From assembly GCF_020166105.1 (NCBI RefSeq), contig NZ_JAIUJY010000002.1, forward strand, positions 186,001 through 250,000: 64,000 nucleotides of DNA, given 5' to 3'. Origin of the DNA: Blastococcus sp. LR1. Lineage in GTDB: Bacteria; Actinomycetota; Actinomycetes; Mycobacteriales; Geodermatophilaceae. The notes beneath the pieces are model-generated. The model saw nothing but the letters and a program-made list of their open reading frames with translations, did no database searches and was not told the DNA's origin. This document shows, piece by piece, positions 36,289-44,719 of this stretch. The translations under genes were made by a program, and so were the position numbers. The stretch's first letter is position 1. The number at the start of each line of letters is the position of its first letter.

Positions 36289-36792
36289 ATGACCACGCCC
36301 TCACCGAAGACCTCGCGCGCGACCGACGCCAATGGCAGCGACAAGAGCGCCGCCGACGACACGATCCAGCCCAGCGGGCAGAGCGCTCCCGTCGAGCTGG
36401 AGGAGCTGGCGCGCACCCGCGACGAGGCCGAGGACCGTGCCCGCGAGCTGCTGGCCGCCCAGGTGCTGCAGGAGTCCCGGAACGGGTCGCACGACGAGCG
36501 GGCTCGCCAGCTGGTGCTCGCCGTCCGCCGGGACCTGCTCGTGGAGCTCCGCGAGCAGGAGCAGGAGCAGGCGCGGCGGCAGCTGTCCGCGGCGGCGGAC
36601 AGCAGCGAGGATGCGGTCGCCGGGCTCGTGCAGGGAGTGGCGACGATCGTGCGCAGCCTCGTGCCCGCCGTCCTCGTGCGGCCGGAGGAGGTCATCGAGA
36701 CCACCTACGCGCTGGCCGACCAGAGCCTGCGGGTGACGCGCCGCTTCGCGCTGGTCGTCACCCAGAGCATGCGCGGGCTCATCACGGCCTGA
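36289..36792 (+). CDS. Hypothetical hydrophilic protein
   Basis: 167 residues with an excellent ribosome site (AGGAGGAAGCC then ATG). The first 35 residues are Ser/Thr/Asp-rich and disordered. The middle (40-100) is a charged, coiled-coil-like helix (ELARTRDEAEDRARELL, VELREQEQEQARRQLS). The C-terminal 60 residues are amphipathic (GLVQGVATIVRSLVPAVLV and SLRVTRRFALVVTQSMRGL). It resembles in style phasin- or granule-associated actinobacterial proteins, but no family can be named. Upstream lies a G-quadruplex motif. Confidence 0.72.
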   Translation: MTTPSPKTSRATDANGSDKSAADDTIQPSGQSAPVELEELARTRDEAEDRARELLAAQVLQESRNGSHDERARQLVLAVRRDLLVELREQEQEQARRQLSAAADSSEDAVAGLVQGVATIVRSLVPAVLVRPEEVIETTYALADQSLRVTRRFALVVTQSMRGLITA

Positions 36793-36809
36793 CGGCCCAG
36801 CACCACCTC

Positions 36810-36845
36810 CGGGTGGCCGTCGGGTTCCGGACCGGCGGCCACCCG
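36810..36845. terminator. Terminator between hypothetical gene and ychF
   Basis: A perfect 10-base inverted repeat (36810-36819 and 36836-36845) with a 16-base loop lies between the two converging genes. Confidence 0.65.
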
Positions 36846-36867
36846 CGCGCGTGTGCGGCTCGCCCGA

Positions 36868-37941
36868 TCAGACGTTGAAGCGGAACTCCACGACGTCGCC
36901 GTCGGCCATGACGTACTCCTTGCCCTCCATGCGGACCCAGCCCTTGGACTTGGCCTCGGTCATGGAGCCGGCTTCGACCAGCTGGTCGAAGCTCACGATC
37001 TCGGCCTTGATGAAGCCGCGCTGGAAGTCGGTGTGGATGACACCGGCGGCCTGAGGAGCGGTGGCGCCGACCGGGATCGTCCAGGCGCGGGACTCCTTCG
37101 GCCCGGCCGTGAGGTAGGTCTGCAGACCGAGGGTGCGGAAGCCGACCGCCGCCAGCTGGTCCAGGCCGGGCTCGTTCTGGCCGATCGAGGCGAGCAGCTC
37201 GGCAGCCTCTTCCTCGGGCAGCTCGATGAGCTCGGACTCGGTCTGCGCGTCCAGCACGATCGCCTCGGCCGGGGCGACGAGCGCCCGCAGCTCGTCGAGC
37301 AGCTCGGTGTTGGCGAGCTCGTCGCTGTCGACGTTGAAGACGTAGAGGAACGGCTTGGTGGTGAGCAGGGTCAGCTCGCGCAGCGGCTCGGGGTCGACCC
37401 CGGCGGCGAAGAGCGTCTTGCCCTCGTCCAGCACCTTCTGGGCGTCCTGCGCGGCGGACAGCAGCGCGGCGCGCTCCTTGTCCTTCTTGGCTTCCTTCTC
37501 CAGCCGCGGGATCGCCTTCTCCAGCGTCTGCATGTCGGCCAGGATCAGCTCGGTGTTGATGGTCTCGATGTCGTCGCTCGGCGAGACCTTGCCCTCGACG
37601 TGCACGACGTCGGGGTCGGTGAAGACGCGGATGACCTGGCAGATCGCGTCGCTCTCGCGGATGTTGGCGAGGAACTTGTTGCCCAGGCCCGCACCTTCGC
37701 TGGCACCGCGGACGATGCCGGCGATGTCCACGAAGGAGACCGTCGCCGGGATGATCTTCTGGCTGCCGAAGATCTCCGCGAGCTTGCCCAGCCGCGGGTC
37801 GGGCACGCCCACCACTCCGACGTTCGGCTCGATGGTGGCGAACGGGTAGTTCGCCGCGAGGACGTCGTTCTTGGTCAGGGCGTTGAACAGCGTCGACTTG
37901 CCGACGTTGGGCAGGCCGACGATCCCGATGGTGAGGCTCAC
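36868..37941 (-). CDS. ychF: Redox-regulated ATPase YchF (OLA1 family)
   Basis: 357 residues, full length. P-loop [18 protein letters not shown], then [28 protein letters not shown], the altered base-recognition NVDSDE region typical of this ATP- rather than GTP-preferring family, and the C-terminal TGS-like domain ending [18 protein letters not shown]. Cytoplasmic, ribosome-associated. First member of the conserved housekeeping block that continues with DUF6542, ispH, xseAB, glpX and fumC. Confidence 0.95.
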   Translation of the reverse strand: MSLTIGIVGLPNVGKSTLFNALTKNDVLAANYPFATIEPNVGVVGVPDPRLGKLAEIFGSQKIIPATVSFVDIAGIVRGASEGAGLGNKFLANIRESDAICQVIRVFTDPDVVHVEGKVSPSDDIETINTELILADMQTLEKAIPRLEKEAKKDKERAALLSAAQDAQKVLDEGKTLFAAGVDPEPLRELTLLTTKPFLYVFNVDSDELANTELLDELRALVAPAEAIVLDAQTESELIELPEEEAAELLASIGQNEPGLDQLAAVGFRTLGLQTYLTAGPKESRAWTIPVGATAPQAAGVIHTDFQRGFIKAEIVSFDQLVEAGSMTEAKSKGWVRMEGKEYVMADGDVVEFRFNV

Positions 37942-37956
37942 GGGAGTTCAGAGTAC

Positions 37957-37976
37957 GGGCCGGGAACTGCCGGCCC
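37957..37976 (-). terminator. Hairpin after the 13E12 gene
   Basis: A 7-base stem (37957-37963 with 37970-37976, 6-base loop) lies downstream of the minus-strand 13E12/HNH gene and upstream of ychF. Confidence 0.4.
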
Positions 37977-37994
37977 CGCCGTGCGACCTGCTGG

Positions 37995-39234
37995 TCACCC
38001 CGCGCGGGTGGTGACCGGCTCGTCGGTGATGCGGGGAAGGATCAGGATCTCGGTGCCGTCGGGCCGGTAGGTGTGCCATCGGCCGTCGGGTTCCCGTACG
38101 ACCCTGAATCCGTGGTGGACCTTCGTGTGGTGCCGCTCGCACAGCAGGGCGAGGTTGTGCAGGTCGGTGTCTCCGCCGTGGGCCCAGTGGATGAGGTGGT
38201 GGGCCTCGCACCAGTGGGCGGGGGCGTCGCAGCCGCTGAACACGCAGTGCTGATCGCGGGCGGTGAGTGCGCGCCACAGGTGGGGCGGCACGACCCGGTG
38301 GCTGCGGCCCTGTTCGAGGGGTTGGCCTTCGGGGCCGATCACGATGCGGGTGACGTTGCCGTCGCAGGCCAGCCACCGGGCGCGGGCGGCGGAGATCGTC
38401 GCGCCGAACCCGAGGTCGGCGGTCGCGGAGCCGGTGTCGGAGCCGACCAGGTCCTCGATCGGGATGGTGACCACGACGTGCGGCTTGAACGTCCGGAGCG
38501 TCGGCAGGGTGCCGGCGGCCAGCTGGTTGTCGCACAGCTGCACCAGCGCGTCGGCGGACTGCTGGGCGCGGGTTCGCAGATCACCGGCGGGCCGGTTGGC
38601 CTGCAGGATCGACTCGATCGCGGCTTGGAACTTTTCCCCACCGACCGCGTCCAGTTCCCCGCGGAAGGACAGGCTGCCGCTGGGGTGCTTCGACATGGTC
38701 AGCGACCGCTGCTCGGTGGGGTCGGGTTCGGGGCCGTCGGGATCCAGCCGGTCGAGGTTAGTGCCCGACCGCGGTGCGCAGTTCGGTGTGGAAGGTGGTG
38801 GCGGCGACCTGCGCAAGCACCTCGTCGATCCCGGCGACATCGACGTCCTGCTCGACGGCGGCTGCCAGGTTCTTGGGTGCGGCGACCGGCGCGATCACCG
38901 ACACCGCCTCGGCCGAGATCGCCCCTGCGGCGAACGTGGCAGCCACCGCGGGCAGGTGCTCCAGCGCCCGCCCGTTGCGGACCAGGGTGTTGGCCGCGGA
39001 CTGGGAGAACCGCGCATGCCCGCGCAGCCAGGAGATCATCGTCGCCTTGCCGTCGAACTCCGCCGCGTCGGCCAGCTCGCACTGCCGCACCGTGCGGGCG
39101 ACCTCGGCGGCGATCCGGTTCTGCAGCGTCAACAGCGGAGTCAGCCGCTCCAGCAGCTGCGGGCCGAACATGCCCTCCAGCCGCTCACCCGAGAGCTCGT
39201 CGAGCAGCGATCCCAACACCTGCAGCTGCTGCAC
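37995..39234 (-). pseudogene. 13E12-repeat/DUF222 HNH endonuclease gene, frameshifted
   Basis: Two collinear pieces of one protein in different frames. The N-terminal DUF222 part (39234 to 38758, MQQLQVLGSLLDELSGERLE...) stops at TAA after TELRTAVGH. The rest continues in the next frame from LDRLDPDGPEPDPTEQRSL to the HNH domain (HCVFSGCDAPAHWCEAHHL, HNLALLCERHHTKVHHG) and ends at 37995. At the junction CACTAACCTCGAC would read HYLD if one A (38758-38760 region) were removed, so a single inserted base explains both the stop and the shift. The GTG start has GGGAGG upstream. 13E12 genes are repeated in actinobacterial genomes. No reprogramming signal is obvious. Confidence 0.85.
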
Positions 39235-39251
39235 GACACCTCCCTGCCGAC

Positions 39252-39267
39252 TCGAACGTATGTACGA
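39252..39267 (-). promoter_or_regulatory. LexA (SOS) box upstream of the 13E12 gene
   Basis: TCGAACGTATGTACGA matches the actinobacterial LexA consensus TCGAAC-N4-GTTCGA at 11 of 12 fixed positions (one T to A change). It lies 18-33 bases before the GTG of the 13E12/HNH gene, where LexA would block transcription. SOS boxes upstream of several 13E12-family genes are reported in M. tuberculosis. An alkylation-repair operon reads the other way from the same intergenic region. Confidence 0.7.
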
Positions 39268-39437
39268 ATCATAGCCGAGGGGACCGACGATCGCAGCGTG
39301 AATTCGCAGGTCAGAGGCCTGTCCACAGATCGCGAGCGGGTCTTGACAACCGTTCGACCCAGGGCCCGCCCCGCGCGCGCACGGCGGCGTCCGAAATCCG
39401 CCAGAGCATGTCCCCCTCCCCTGGCATGCTCGGCGTC

Positions 39438-40934
39438 GTGACCGAAGCCCTGGACCACGAGCGCTGCCACCGCGCGGTCGCGGGCCGGGATGCGCGGTTC
39501 GACGGCTGGTTCGTCACCGCCGTCCACACCACCGGGATCTACTGCCGACCCTCCTGCCCGGCCCGCACACCGCTGGCCCGCAACGTCTCCTTCTTCTCCA
39601 CCGCGGCGGCCGCCCAGGGCGCCGGCTTCCGCGCCTGCCGCCGCTGCCGACCGGACGCCGCGCCGGGATCGCCGGAGTGGGACGTGCGGGCCGACGTCGT
39701 GGCCCGGGCCATGCGACTGATCGCCGACGGCGAGATGGAGCGCACCGGTGTGCCCGGCCTGGCTGCCCGCCTCGGGTACTCCGAACGGCAACTGCACCGC
39801 CTGGTCGTCGGCGAGCTCGGCGTCGGCCCGCTGGCCCTCGCTCGGGCGCAGCGAGCGCAGACCGCCCGGATCCTGATCGAGACCACCGAGCTACCGATGG
39901 CCGACGTCGCCTTCGCGGCCGGATTCGCCAGCATCCGGCAGTTCAACGACACCGTGCGCGAGGTCTTCGCCAGCACCCCGACCGAACTGCGCCGCACCCG
40001 CCGGCGCTCCGGGGAGACGAACCCGGGCTGGCTGACCCTGCGCCTCGCCGGCCGTCCGCCCTACGCCGCCGAAGAGGTGCTCCTCTTCCTGGGCGCGCAC
40101 GCCGTCGCGGGGCTCGAGGAGTGGGACGGCACGACGTTCTCCCGCGTCCTCGACCTGCCGCACGGGCCAGCCGTCGTCCGCCTCTCTCCCGCCGCCGACG
40201 GAACGGGCGTCACCGCCCGGCTGCGGCTCACCGAGCTGCGCGATCTCGGCGCCGCCGTGAGCCGCTGCCGCCGGATGCTCGACCTGGACGCCGATCCGGT
40301 CGCCGTCGACAGCGTTCTCGGCGCCGACCCGGCTCTCACCGCGCTCGTCGCAGCAGCCCCCGGCCGACGGGTGCCGGCCTCCCCCGACGCCGACGAACTC
40401 GCGATCCGCGCCGTCCTCGGTCAGCAGGTCTCGGTCGCCGGCGCCCGGACGCTGACCGCACGACTGCTGACGGCCGGCACGCCGCTGCCCGAGCCGGTGG
40501 GCACGCTCACGCACGCGTTCCCCCGGGCCGAGGCACTGGCCGACGCCGACCTCACCGCCGTCGGGCTCACCGGCGCCCGACGGCGGACGGTGCACGCCCT
40601 CGCCGCTGCCCTCGCCGACGGAACCGTCGCGCTGGGCCCCGGCGCCGACCGCGCGGAAGCGGAGCGCGCACTGCGTGCCGTTCCGGGCATCGGCCCGTGG
40701 ACCGCGGCGCTCGTGGGGCTGCGCGGCCTCGCCGACCCCGACGTCTGGCTACCCGGGGACCTGGCGCTGCGGAAGTCGCTCGCCGCGCTCGGCAGCAGCG
40801 ACACCGACGCCGCCACGCGCTGGCGGCCGTGGAGCTCCTACGCCGTGCTGCACCTCTGGGCGCTCGCCGTGCCGTCGTTGTTCACCCGCCCGGTCCCACC
40901 CCTCCGCGCACCCGACCTCACCAGGAGTGCCTGA
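39438..40934 (+). CDS. alkA: Ada N-domain/AraC - AlkA DNA glycosylase fusion
   Basis: About 498 residues, repair of alkylated DNA and its regulation. The first 75 residues are the Ada methylphosphotriester domain with zinc-type Cys in GIYCRPSCPARTP and RACRRCRPD. An AraC helix-turn-helix follows (GLAARLGYSERQLHRLVV, DVAFAAGFASIRQFNDTVR). The second half is AlkA: an N-domain, then HhH-GPD with VPGIGPWTAALV and the catalytic Asp in LPGDLALRKSL. It lacks the O6-methylguanine domain of E. coli Ada, which is supplied by the next gene. GTG at 39438 chosen; an ATG four codons upstream is possible. TTGACA at 39343 may be a -35 box. Confidence 0.9.
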   Translation: MTEALDHERCHRAVAGRDARFDGWFVTAVHTTGIYCRPSCPARTPLARNVSFFSTAAAAQGAGFRACRRCRPDAAPGSPEWDVRADVVARAMRLIADGEMERTGVPGLAARLGYSERQLHRLVVGELGVGPLALARAQRAQTARILIETTELPMADVAFAAGFASIRQFNDTVREVFASTPTELRRTRRRSGETNPGWLTLRLAGRPPYAAEEVLLFLGAHAVAGLEEWDGTTFSRVLDLPHGPAVVRLSPAADGTGVTARLRLTELRDLGAAVSRCRRMLDLDADPVAVDSVLGADPALTALVAAAPGRRVPASPDADELAIRAVLGQQVSVAGARTLTARLLTAGTPLPEPVGTLTHAFPRAEALADADLTAVGLTGARRRTVHALAAALADGTVALGPGADRAEAERALRAVPGIGPWTAALVGLRGLADPDVWLPGDLALRKSLAALGSSDTDAATRWRPWSSYAVLHLWALAVPSLFTRPVPPLRAPDLTRSA

Positions 40935-41485
40935 TGATCGATCTGCTGGACCCGAGCGCCCCGCGCGTCCGCTACGCCACCGTCCAGACGCCGCCCGGTC
41001 CGTTCACGGTCGTGGTGGATCTAGATCCCGACGGCCGCGACGTGGTCCTCGCCAGCGGGTGGACGGCGGAGCTCGGCGACCTCTGGCCGGTGATCCACCG
41101 CACGCTGCGCCCCGGCGGCGCCGACGAGGACCGCCACCTCCCCGTGCTGAAGAACGTCCAGGCGTTCGTCGACGGCGACCTGGGCGCCATCGACGAGGTC
41201 CCGGTGAGCCAGCGCTCCGGCCCCTTCCTGGAGGAGGCGTGGCAGATCCTGCGGCGCGTCCCCGCGGGGATGCCCGACACCTACGCCGGGTTCGCTGCGC
41301 GCTGCGGCCGCCCCGCTGCGGTGCGAGCCGCGGCCAACGCCTGCGCACGCAACGCCGCGGCGCTGTTCGTCCCCTGCCACCGCGTGCTGGGCTCCGACGG
41401 CGGACTCGGCGGCTTCCGCTGGGGCACTTCGGTCAAGCGCTGGCTGCTCGACCACGAGGCCGCGCACGCCGCCGTCCCGGCCTGA
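40934..41485 (+). CDS. ogt: Methylated-DNA-protein cysteine methyltransferase
   Basis: 183 residues; suicide repair of O6-methylguanine. Catalytic Cys in the PCHRV motif (ALFVPCHRVLGSDGGLGGFRWG), preceded by the GRPAAVRAAANACARN recognition helix. The ATG shares one base with the AlkA stop (TGATG), so the two repair proteins are translationally coupled. Confidence 0.93.
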   Translation: MIDLLDPSAPRVRYATVQTPPGPFTVVVDLDPDGRDVVLASGWTAELGDLWPVIHRTLRPGGADEDRHLPVLKNVQAFVDGDLGAIDEVPVSQRSGPFLEEAWQILRRVPAGMPDTYAGFAARCGRPAAVRAAANACARNAAALFVPCHRVLGSDGGLGGFRWGTSVKRWLLDHEAAHAAVPA

Positions 41486-41526
41486 GGTCCCCGGAACTGT
41501 CGGACCCCTCCGGCACCCTCCGGGAC

Positions 41527-42687
41527 ATGGACGCCGCTTCCCTGCTCCTCGGGCTCCTCCTCGGTGCGCTGCTGGCCACCGCCGTCACCCTCGGCGTGGT
41601 CGCGCTGCTCGGTCGCCGCCGACCCGCGGACGCCGGGCTGGAGCCCGTGCACGAGTCGCTCGACCACCTCCACCGCCTGCTGGCCGGCATGGAGCGCGCC
41701 CGCGCCACCGCGCACGGCGAGCTGCGCGAGCAGATGGGAACTGTCGGTTCCACGTCGGCGCAGCTCAAGCACGAGACGGCGGCACTGGTCACCGCGCTGC
41801 GCACCCCGCACGTGCGCGGCCGCTGGGGAGAGGTCCAGCTCCGCCGGGTGGTCGAGGTCGCCGGACTGCTGGAGCACTGCGACTTCGTGGAGCAGCCCTC
41901 GGGCACCAACGACGAGGGCGCGGGTGTCCGTCCCGACCTGGTGGTCACCCTGGCCGACGGCCGCCAGGTCGTGGTCGACGCGAAGGTGCCGTTCACCGGC
42001 TACATCGAGGCGGTCCAGGCCGACGACCGGGACGTGCGCGCCCAGCGGATCGTGATGCACGCCCGTCAGCTGCGCACCCACATCGACCAGTTGTCCGCGC
42101 GCCACTACCCCACCGCCTTCCGCCCGGCCGCACCGTTCACAGTGCTGTTCGTGCCGTCGGACGGATTCCTGACGATGGCGCTGGAGGCCGAGCCGGGGCT
42201 GCTCGAGTACGGCTTCTCCCGCGACGTGGTCCTGGCGACGCCGAGCACGCTGCTCGCCCTGCTGCGCACCGTCGCCTACTCCTGGCGGCAGGAACGCCTG
42301 GCCCGCGACGCCGACCAGGTGCTGGAGGTCGGCCGCAAGCTGCACGCCCGCCTGAGCACCCTGTCCGGCCACCTCACGCGGCTGGGCTCGGCGCTGTCGA
42401 CGACGCTCACCCGCTACAACGAGACGGTCGGCTCCTACGAGCGCTCGGTGCTCACCGCCGCCCGCCGGTTCGACGACCTCGGAGTCGCCGAGTCCCCCGT
42501 GCCCGAGCCGCAGGAGGTCGAAGCGACCGTCCGCACGCTGCGCCCGGCCGAGCGGCCCGGAGTTCCCGAGTCGTTCGCCGGGCACGAGTCGTTCAGTGGG
42601 CACGAGTCGTTCAGTGGGCACGAGGCATTGGGAGCCGTGACGCCGTTCGCTCCCACGGATCGCGAGCGGGACGGCACATCTGGCTGA
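41527..42687 (+). CDS. rmuC: DNA recombination protein RmuC
   Basis: 386 residues. One N-terminal membrane helix (LLLGLLLGALLATAVTLGVV), then a helical region and the conserved RmuC nuclease-like core: GRWGEVQLRRVVEVAGLLEHCDF, RPDLVVTLADGRQVVVDAKVPFTGYIEA, FTVLFVPSDGFLTMALEAEPGLLEYGF and YSWRQERLARDADQVLEVGRKLHARLS. Thought to limit inversions at repeats. The C-terminal tail contains a short tandem repeat of ESFSGH. A weak stem follows at 42689-42708. Confidence 0.9.
   Translation: MDAASLLLGLLLGALLATAVTLGVVALLGRRRPADAGLEPVHESLDHLHRLLAGMERARATAHGELREQMGTVGSTSAQLKHETAALVTALRTPHVRGRWGEVQLRRVVEVAGLLEHCDFVEQPSGTNDEGAGVRPDLVVTLADGRQVVVDAKVPFTGYIEAVQADDRDVRAQRIVMHARQLRTHIDQLSARHYPTAFRPAAPFTVLFVPSDGFLTMALEAEPGLLEYGFSRDVVLATPSTLLALLRTVAYSWRQERLARDADQVLEVGRKLHARLSTLSGHLTRLGSALSTTLTRYNETVGSYERSVLTAARRFDDLGVAESPVPEPQEVEATVRTLRPAERPGVPESFAGHESFSGHESFSGHEALGAVTPFAPTDRERDGTSG
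42568..42621 (+). repeat. 18-bp in-frame tandem repeat at the rmuC 3' end
   Basis: Three copies of an 18-base unit (42568-42585, 42586-42603, 42604-42621) encode ESF(A/S)GH three times. Copies 2 and 3 are identical and copy 1 differs at three bases. Because the unit is a multiple of three, copy number can change without loss of frame. Confidence 0.9.
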
Positions 42688-42883
42688 CCTGCCGGCTTCC
42701 GTCGGCGGGCGGGATGGCAACTCGTTTGCACCGCGTGTCCCAGGCACCACCCTGTGCCGCTGCTCCACCACTGGTTGCGGACCGCCCGGCGGCGTCCTCC
42801 GCCCGTCTGGCGACTTCTGTCGTTACCGTTGCTCCGACGGGCGACCAGTCGGGTCGGTCATCGAAACGGGACGGAGGTGCGCC

Positions 42884-43534
42884 TTGGCCACCGCGAGCAC
42901 AGCAGGCGCATGGCAGAGCGGCGCACGGCCGGACCGGCCGTACCCGGCGCGCTCCCCCCGCCCCGCGGCCGGCGCCGAGCGAGCCAGCCGTCCCGCCCGC
43001 CCGAGCGCCCCGGTGCCCGGCCGCTCCGCCGACCGCCTCCGGGCCGCCGAGCGCGAGTACGCCTCCGACCGCTACGAGTCCGCACCCCCGCCGCGACGAG
43101 GCAACGAGCGCCCGCGCCCGGCCGACCGTGCCGTCGAGCGCCCCAGCGCCCGCCCGCGCACCGCTGCGCCCGCTGCCCGTGAGAGCCGGCTCCGCGGGAT
43201 CTTCGCCGTCACCGGCATCTTCCTGCTCACCCTCGCCGGGTGCGGGATCGACTCCTTCGTCGGCACCGGCCTCGGGCTGATCACCCTGGTCGCGCTCGCC
43301 GCGAGCACTGCGATGGCCGTCCTCCTGGTCCGCCGGCAGGACCTGCTCACCGTCATCGTCGCGCCGCCCCTGGTCTTCGTACTCGTGGCCGTCGTCAACG
43401 CCGCCCTCGCGCCGTCGGCGACGCTGAACGCGGCCACCATGGCGACGCTGCTGGTCCGCGGCTTCCCGACCATGGCTGCCGCCACCGGCGTGGCCATCCT
43501 GCTGGCGATCTTCCGGCTGGTCAGCCGCCGCTGA
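42884..43534 (+). CDS. DUF6542 membrane protein
   Basis: 216 residues. The first 100 are Pro/Arg/Ala-rich and disordered. The rest has four helices beginning RESRLRGIFAVTGIFLLTLAGCGIDSFVGTG, the DUF6542 pattern found in actinobacteria next to ispH. Function unknown. The start is a TTG with GGAGGTG spaced correctly upstream; no ATG or GTG fits the frame. Converges on ispH with a large palindrome in between. Confidence 0.82.
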   Translation: MATASTAGAWQSGARPDRPYPARSPRPAAGAERASRPARPSAPVPGRSADRLRAAEREYASDRYESAPPPRRGNERPRPADRAVERPSARPRTAAPAARESRLRGIFAVTGIFLLTLAGCGIDSFVGTGLGLITLVALAASTAMAVLLVRRQDLLTVIVAPPLVFVLVAVVNAALAPSATLNAATMATLLVRGFPTMAAATGVAILLAIFRLVSRR

Positions 43535-43542
43535 CCTCCCCG

Positions 43543-43586
43543 ACGACGAAGCCCCGGTCCGCAGCTGCGGACCGGGGCTTCGTCGT
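43543..43586. terminator. 44-bp perfect palindrome, bidirectional terminator
   Basis: Two 22-base arms with no spacer (centre GCAG/CTGC at 43564/43565) lie between the stops of DUF6542 and ispH. The strongest hairpin in the window. Confidence 0.85.
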
Positions 43587-43600
43587 TCGTGCCGGTGTGC

Positions 43601-44575
43601 TCAGTCGGTGGGGGTGGCCTGCGCAGCCTTCTCGGCCCGGCGCAGCTCGTGCGGCAGCGCGAAGACCAGTCGCTCCTCGGCGGCCTTCACCGTGCCGACG
43701 TCCGCGTAACCGCGCTCGGCCAGCCAGTCCAACACCTCGCTGACCAGGATCTCCGGCACCGAGGCGCCGCTGGTGACGCCGACGGTGCCGACGCCCGCCA
43801 GCCAGGCCTCGTCGATCTCCGCCGCGTAATCCACCAGGTAGGAGGCGCGGGCACCGGCCTCGAGCGCCACCTCCACCAGACGCACCGAGTTCGACGAGTT
43901 GGTCGAACCCACGACCAGCACCAGGTCGCACTCGGCGGACATCTGCTTCACGGCCAGCTGGCGGTTCTGGGTGGCGTAGCAGATGTCGTCGCTCGGCGGG
44001 GACTGCAGACCCGGGAACCGGTTCTTCAGCTGGTCCACGGTCGCCAGCGTCTCGTCCACCGACAGCGTCGTCTGCGACAGCCAGACCACCTTGTCCGGGT
44101 CGCGCACCTGCACGCTCGCGACGTCCTCGGGACCGTCGACCAGCTGCATGTGCGCAGGCGCCTCGCCGAAGGTGCCCTCGACCTCCTCGTGCCCGCGGTG
44201 GCCGATCAGCAGGATGTCGTAGTCGTCGCGCGCGAAGCGCTTGGCCTCCTGGTGCACCTTCGTCACCAGGGGGCAGGTCGCGTCGATGGTGCGCAGCTGC
44301 CGCGCGGCCGCCTCCTCGTGCACCGCCGGGGAGACGCCGTGGGCGCTGAAGACGACGACGGAGCCCTCGGGCACCTCGTCGGTCTCCTCCACGAAGATCG
44401 CGCCCCGCCGCTCGAGGGTCGCCACGACGTGCTTGTTGTGGACGATCTGCTTGCGGACGTAGACGGGGGCGCCGTGGATCTCCAGGGCACGCTCCACCGC
44501 CACCACCGCCCGGTCCACGCCGGCGCAGTAGCCCCGGGGATCGGCCAGCAGGACGCGTCCGCGCTGTTCAGCCAT
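43601..44575 (-). CDS. ispH: 4-hydroxy-3-methylbut-2-enyl diphosphate reductase
   Basis: Last step of the MEP isoprenoid pathway, making IPP and DMAPP. 324 residues. The three cluster cysteines are in [25 protein letters not shown] and [11 protein letters not shown]; the substrate motifs [17 protein letters not shown] and [13 protein letters not shown] are intact. ATG at 44575. Divergent from the lipid-droplet protein gene. Confidence 0.95.
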   Translation of the reverse strand: MAEQRGRVLLADPRGYCAGVDRAVVAVERALEIHGAPVYVRKQIVHNKHVVATLERRGAIFVEETDEVPEGSVVVFSAHGVSPAVHEEAAARQLRTIDATCPLVTKVHQEAKRFARDDYDILLIGHRGHEEVEGTFGEAPAHMQLVDGPEDVASVQVRDPDKVVWLSQTTLSVDETLATVDQLKNRFPGLQSPPSDDICYATQNRQLAVKQMSAECDLVLVVGSTNSSNSVRLVEVALEAGARASYLVDYAAEIDEAWLAGVGTVGVTSGASVPEILVSEVLDWLAERGYADVGTVKAAEERLVFALPHELRRAEKAAQATPTD

Positions 44576-44719
44576 GCACCCATGGTAGGTGCGTCGAGCC
44601 CGGAAACCGCCCCCCGAGTAGTGGTAAGGGCCACGCCCCACGCTCACCGGGTCCTCCGTCACGCTGTATCCGCGCAGGTCGGTGTGTCGGTTCCACCATT
44701 CTGGGGCACGCTGTGCCCC

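Noticed and set aside
38758-38780. Programmed frameshift in the 13E12 gene
   Set aside because: No slippery heptamer or downstream pseudoknot is evident; a simple one-base insertion is a better explanation.
37995-39234. 13E12 gene as a mobile element
   Set aside because: Although repeated in genomes, no transposase, terminal repeats or target duplications are seen here.
39342-39357. Second possible LexA box (GTTCGA half-site) before alkA
   Set aside because: The left half CTTGAC matches TCGAAC at only two positions; a half-site alone is not enough.
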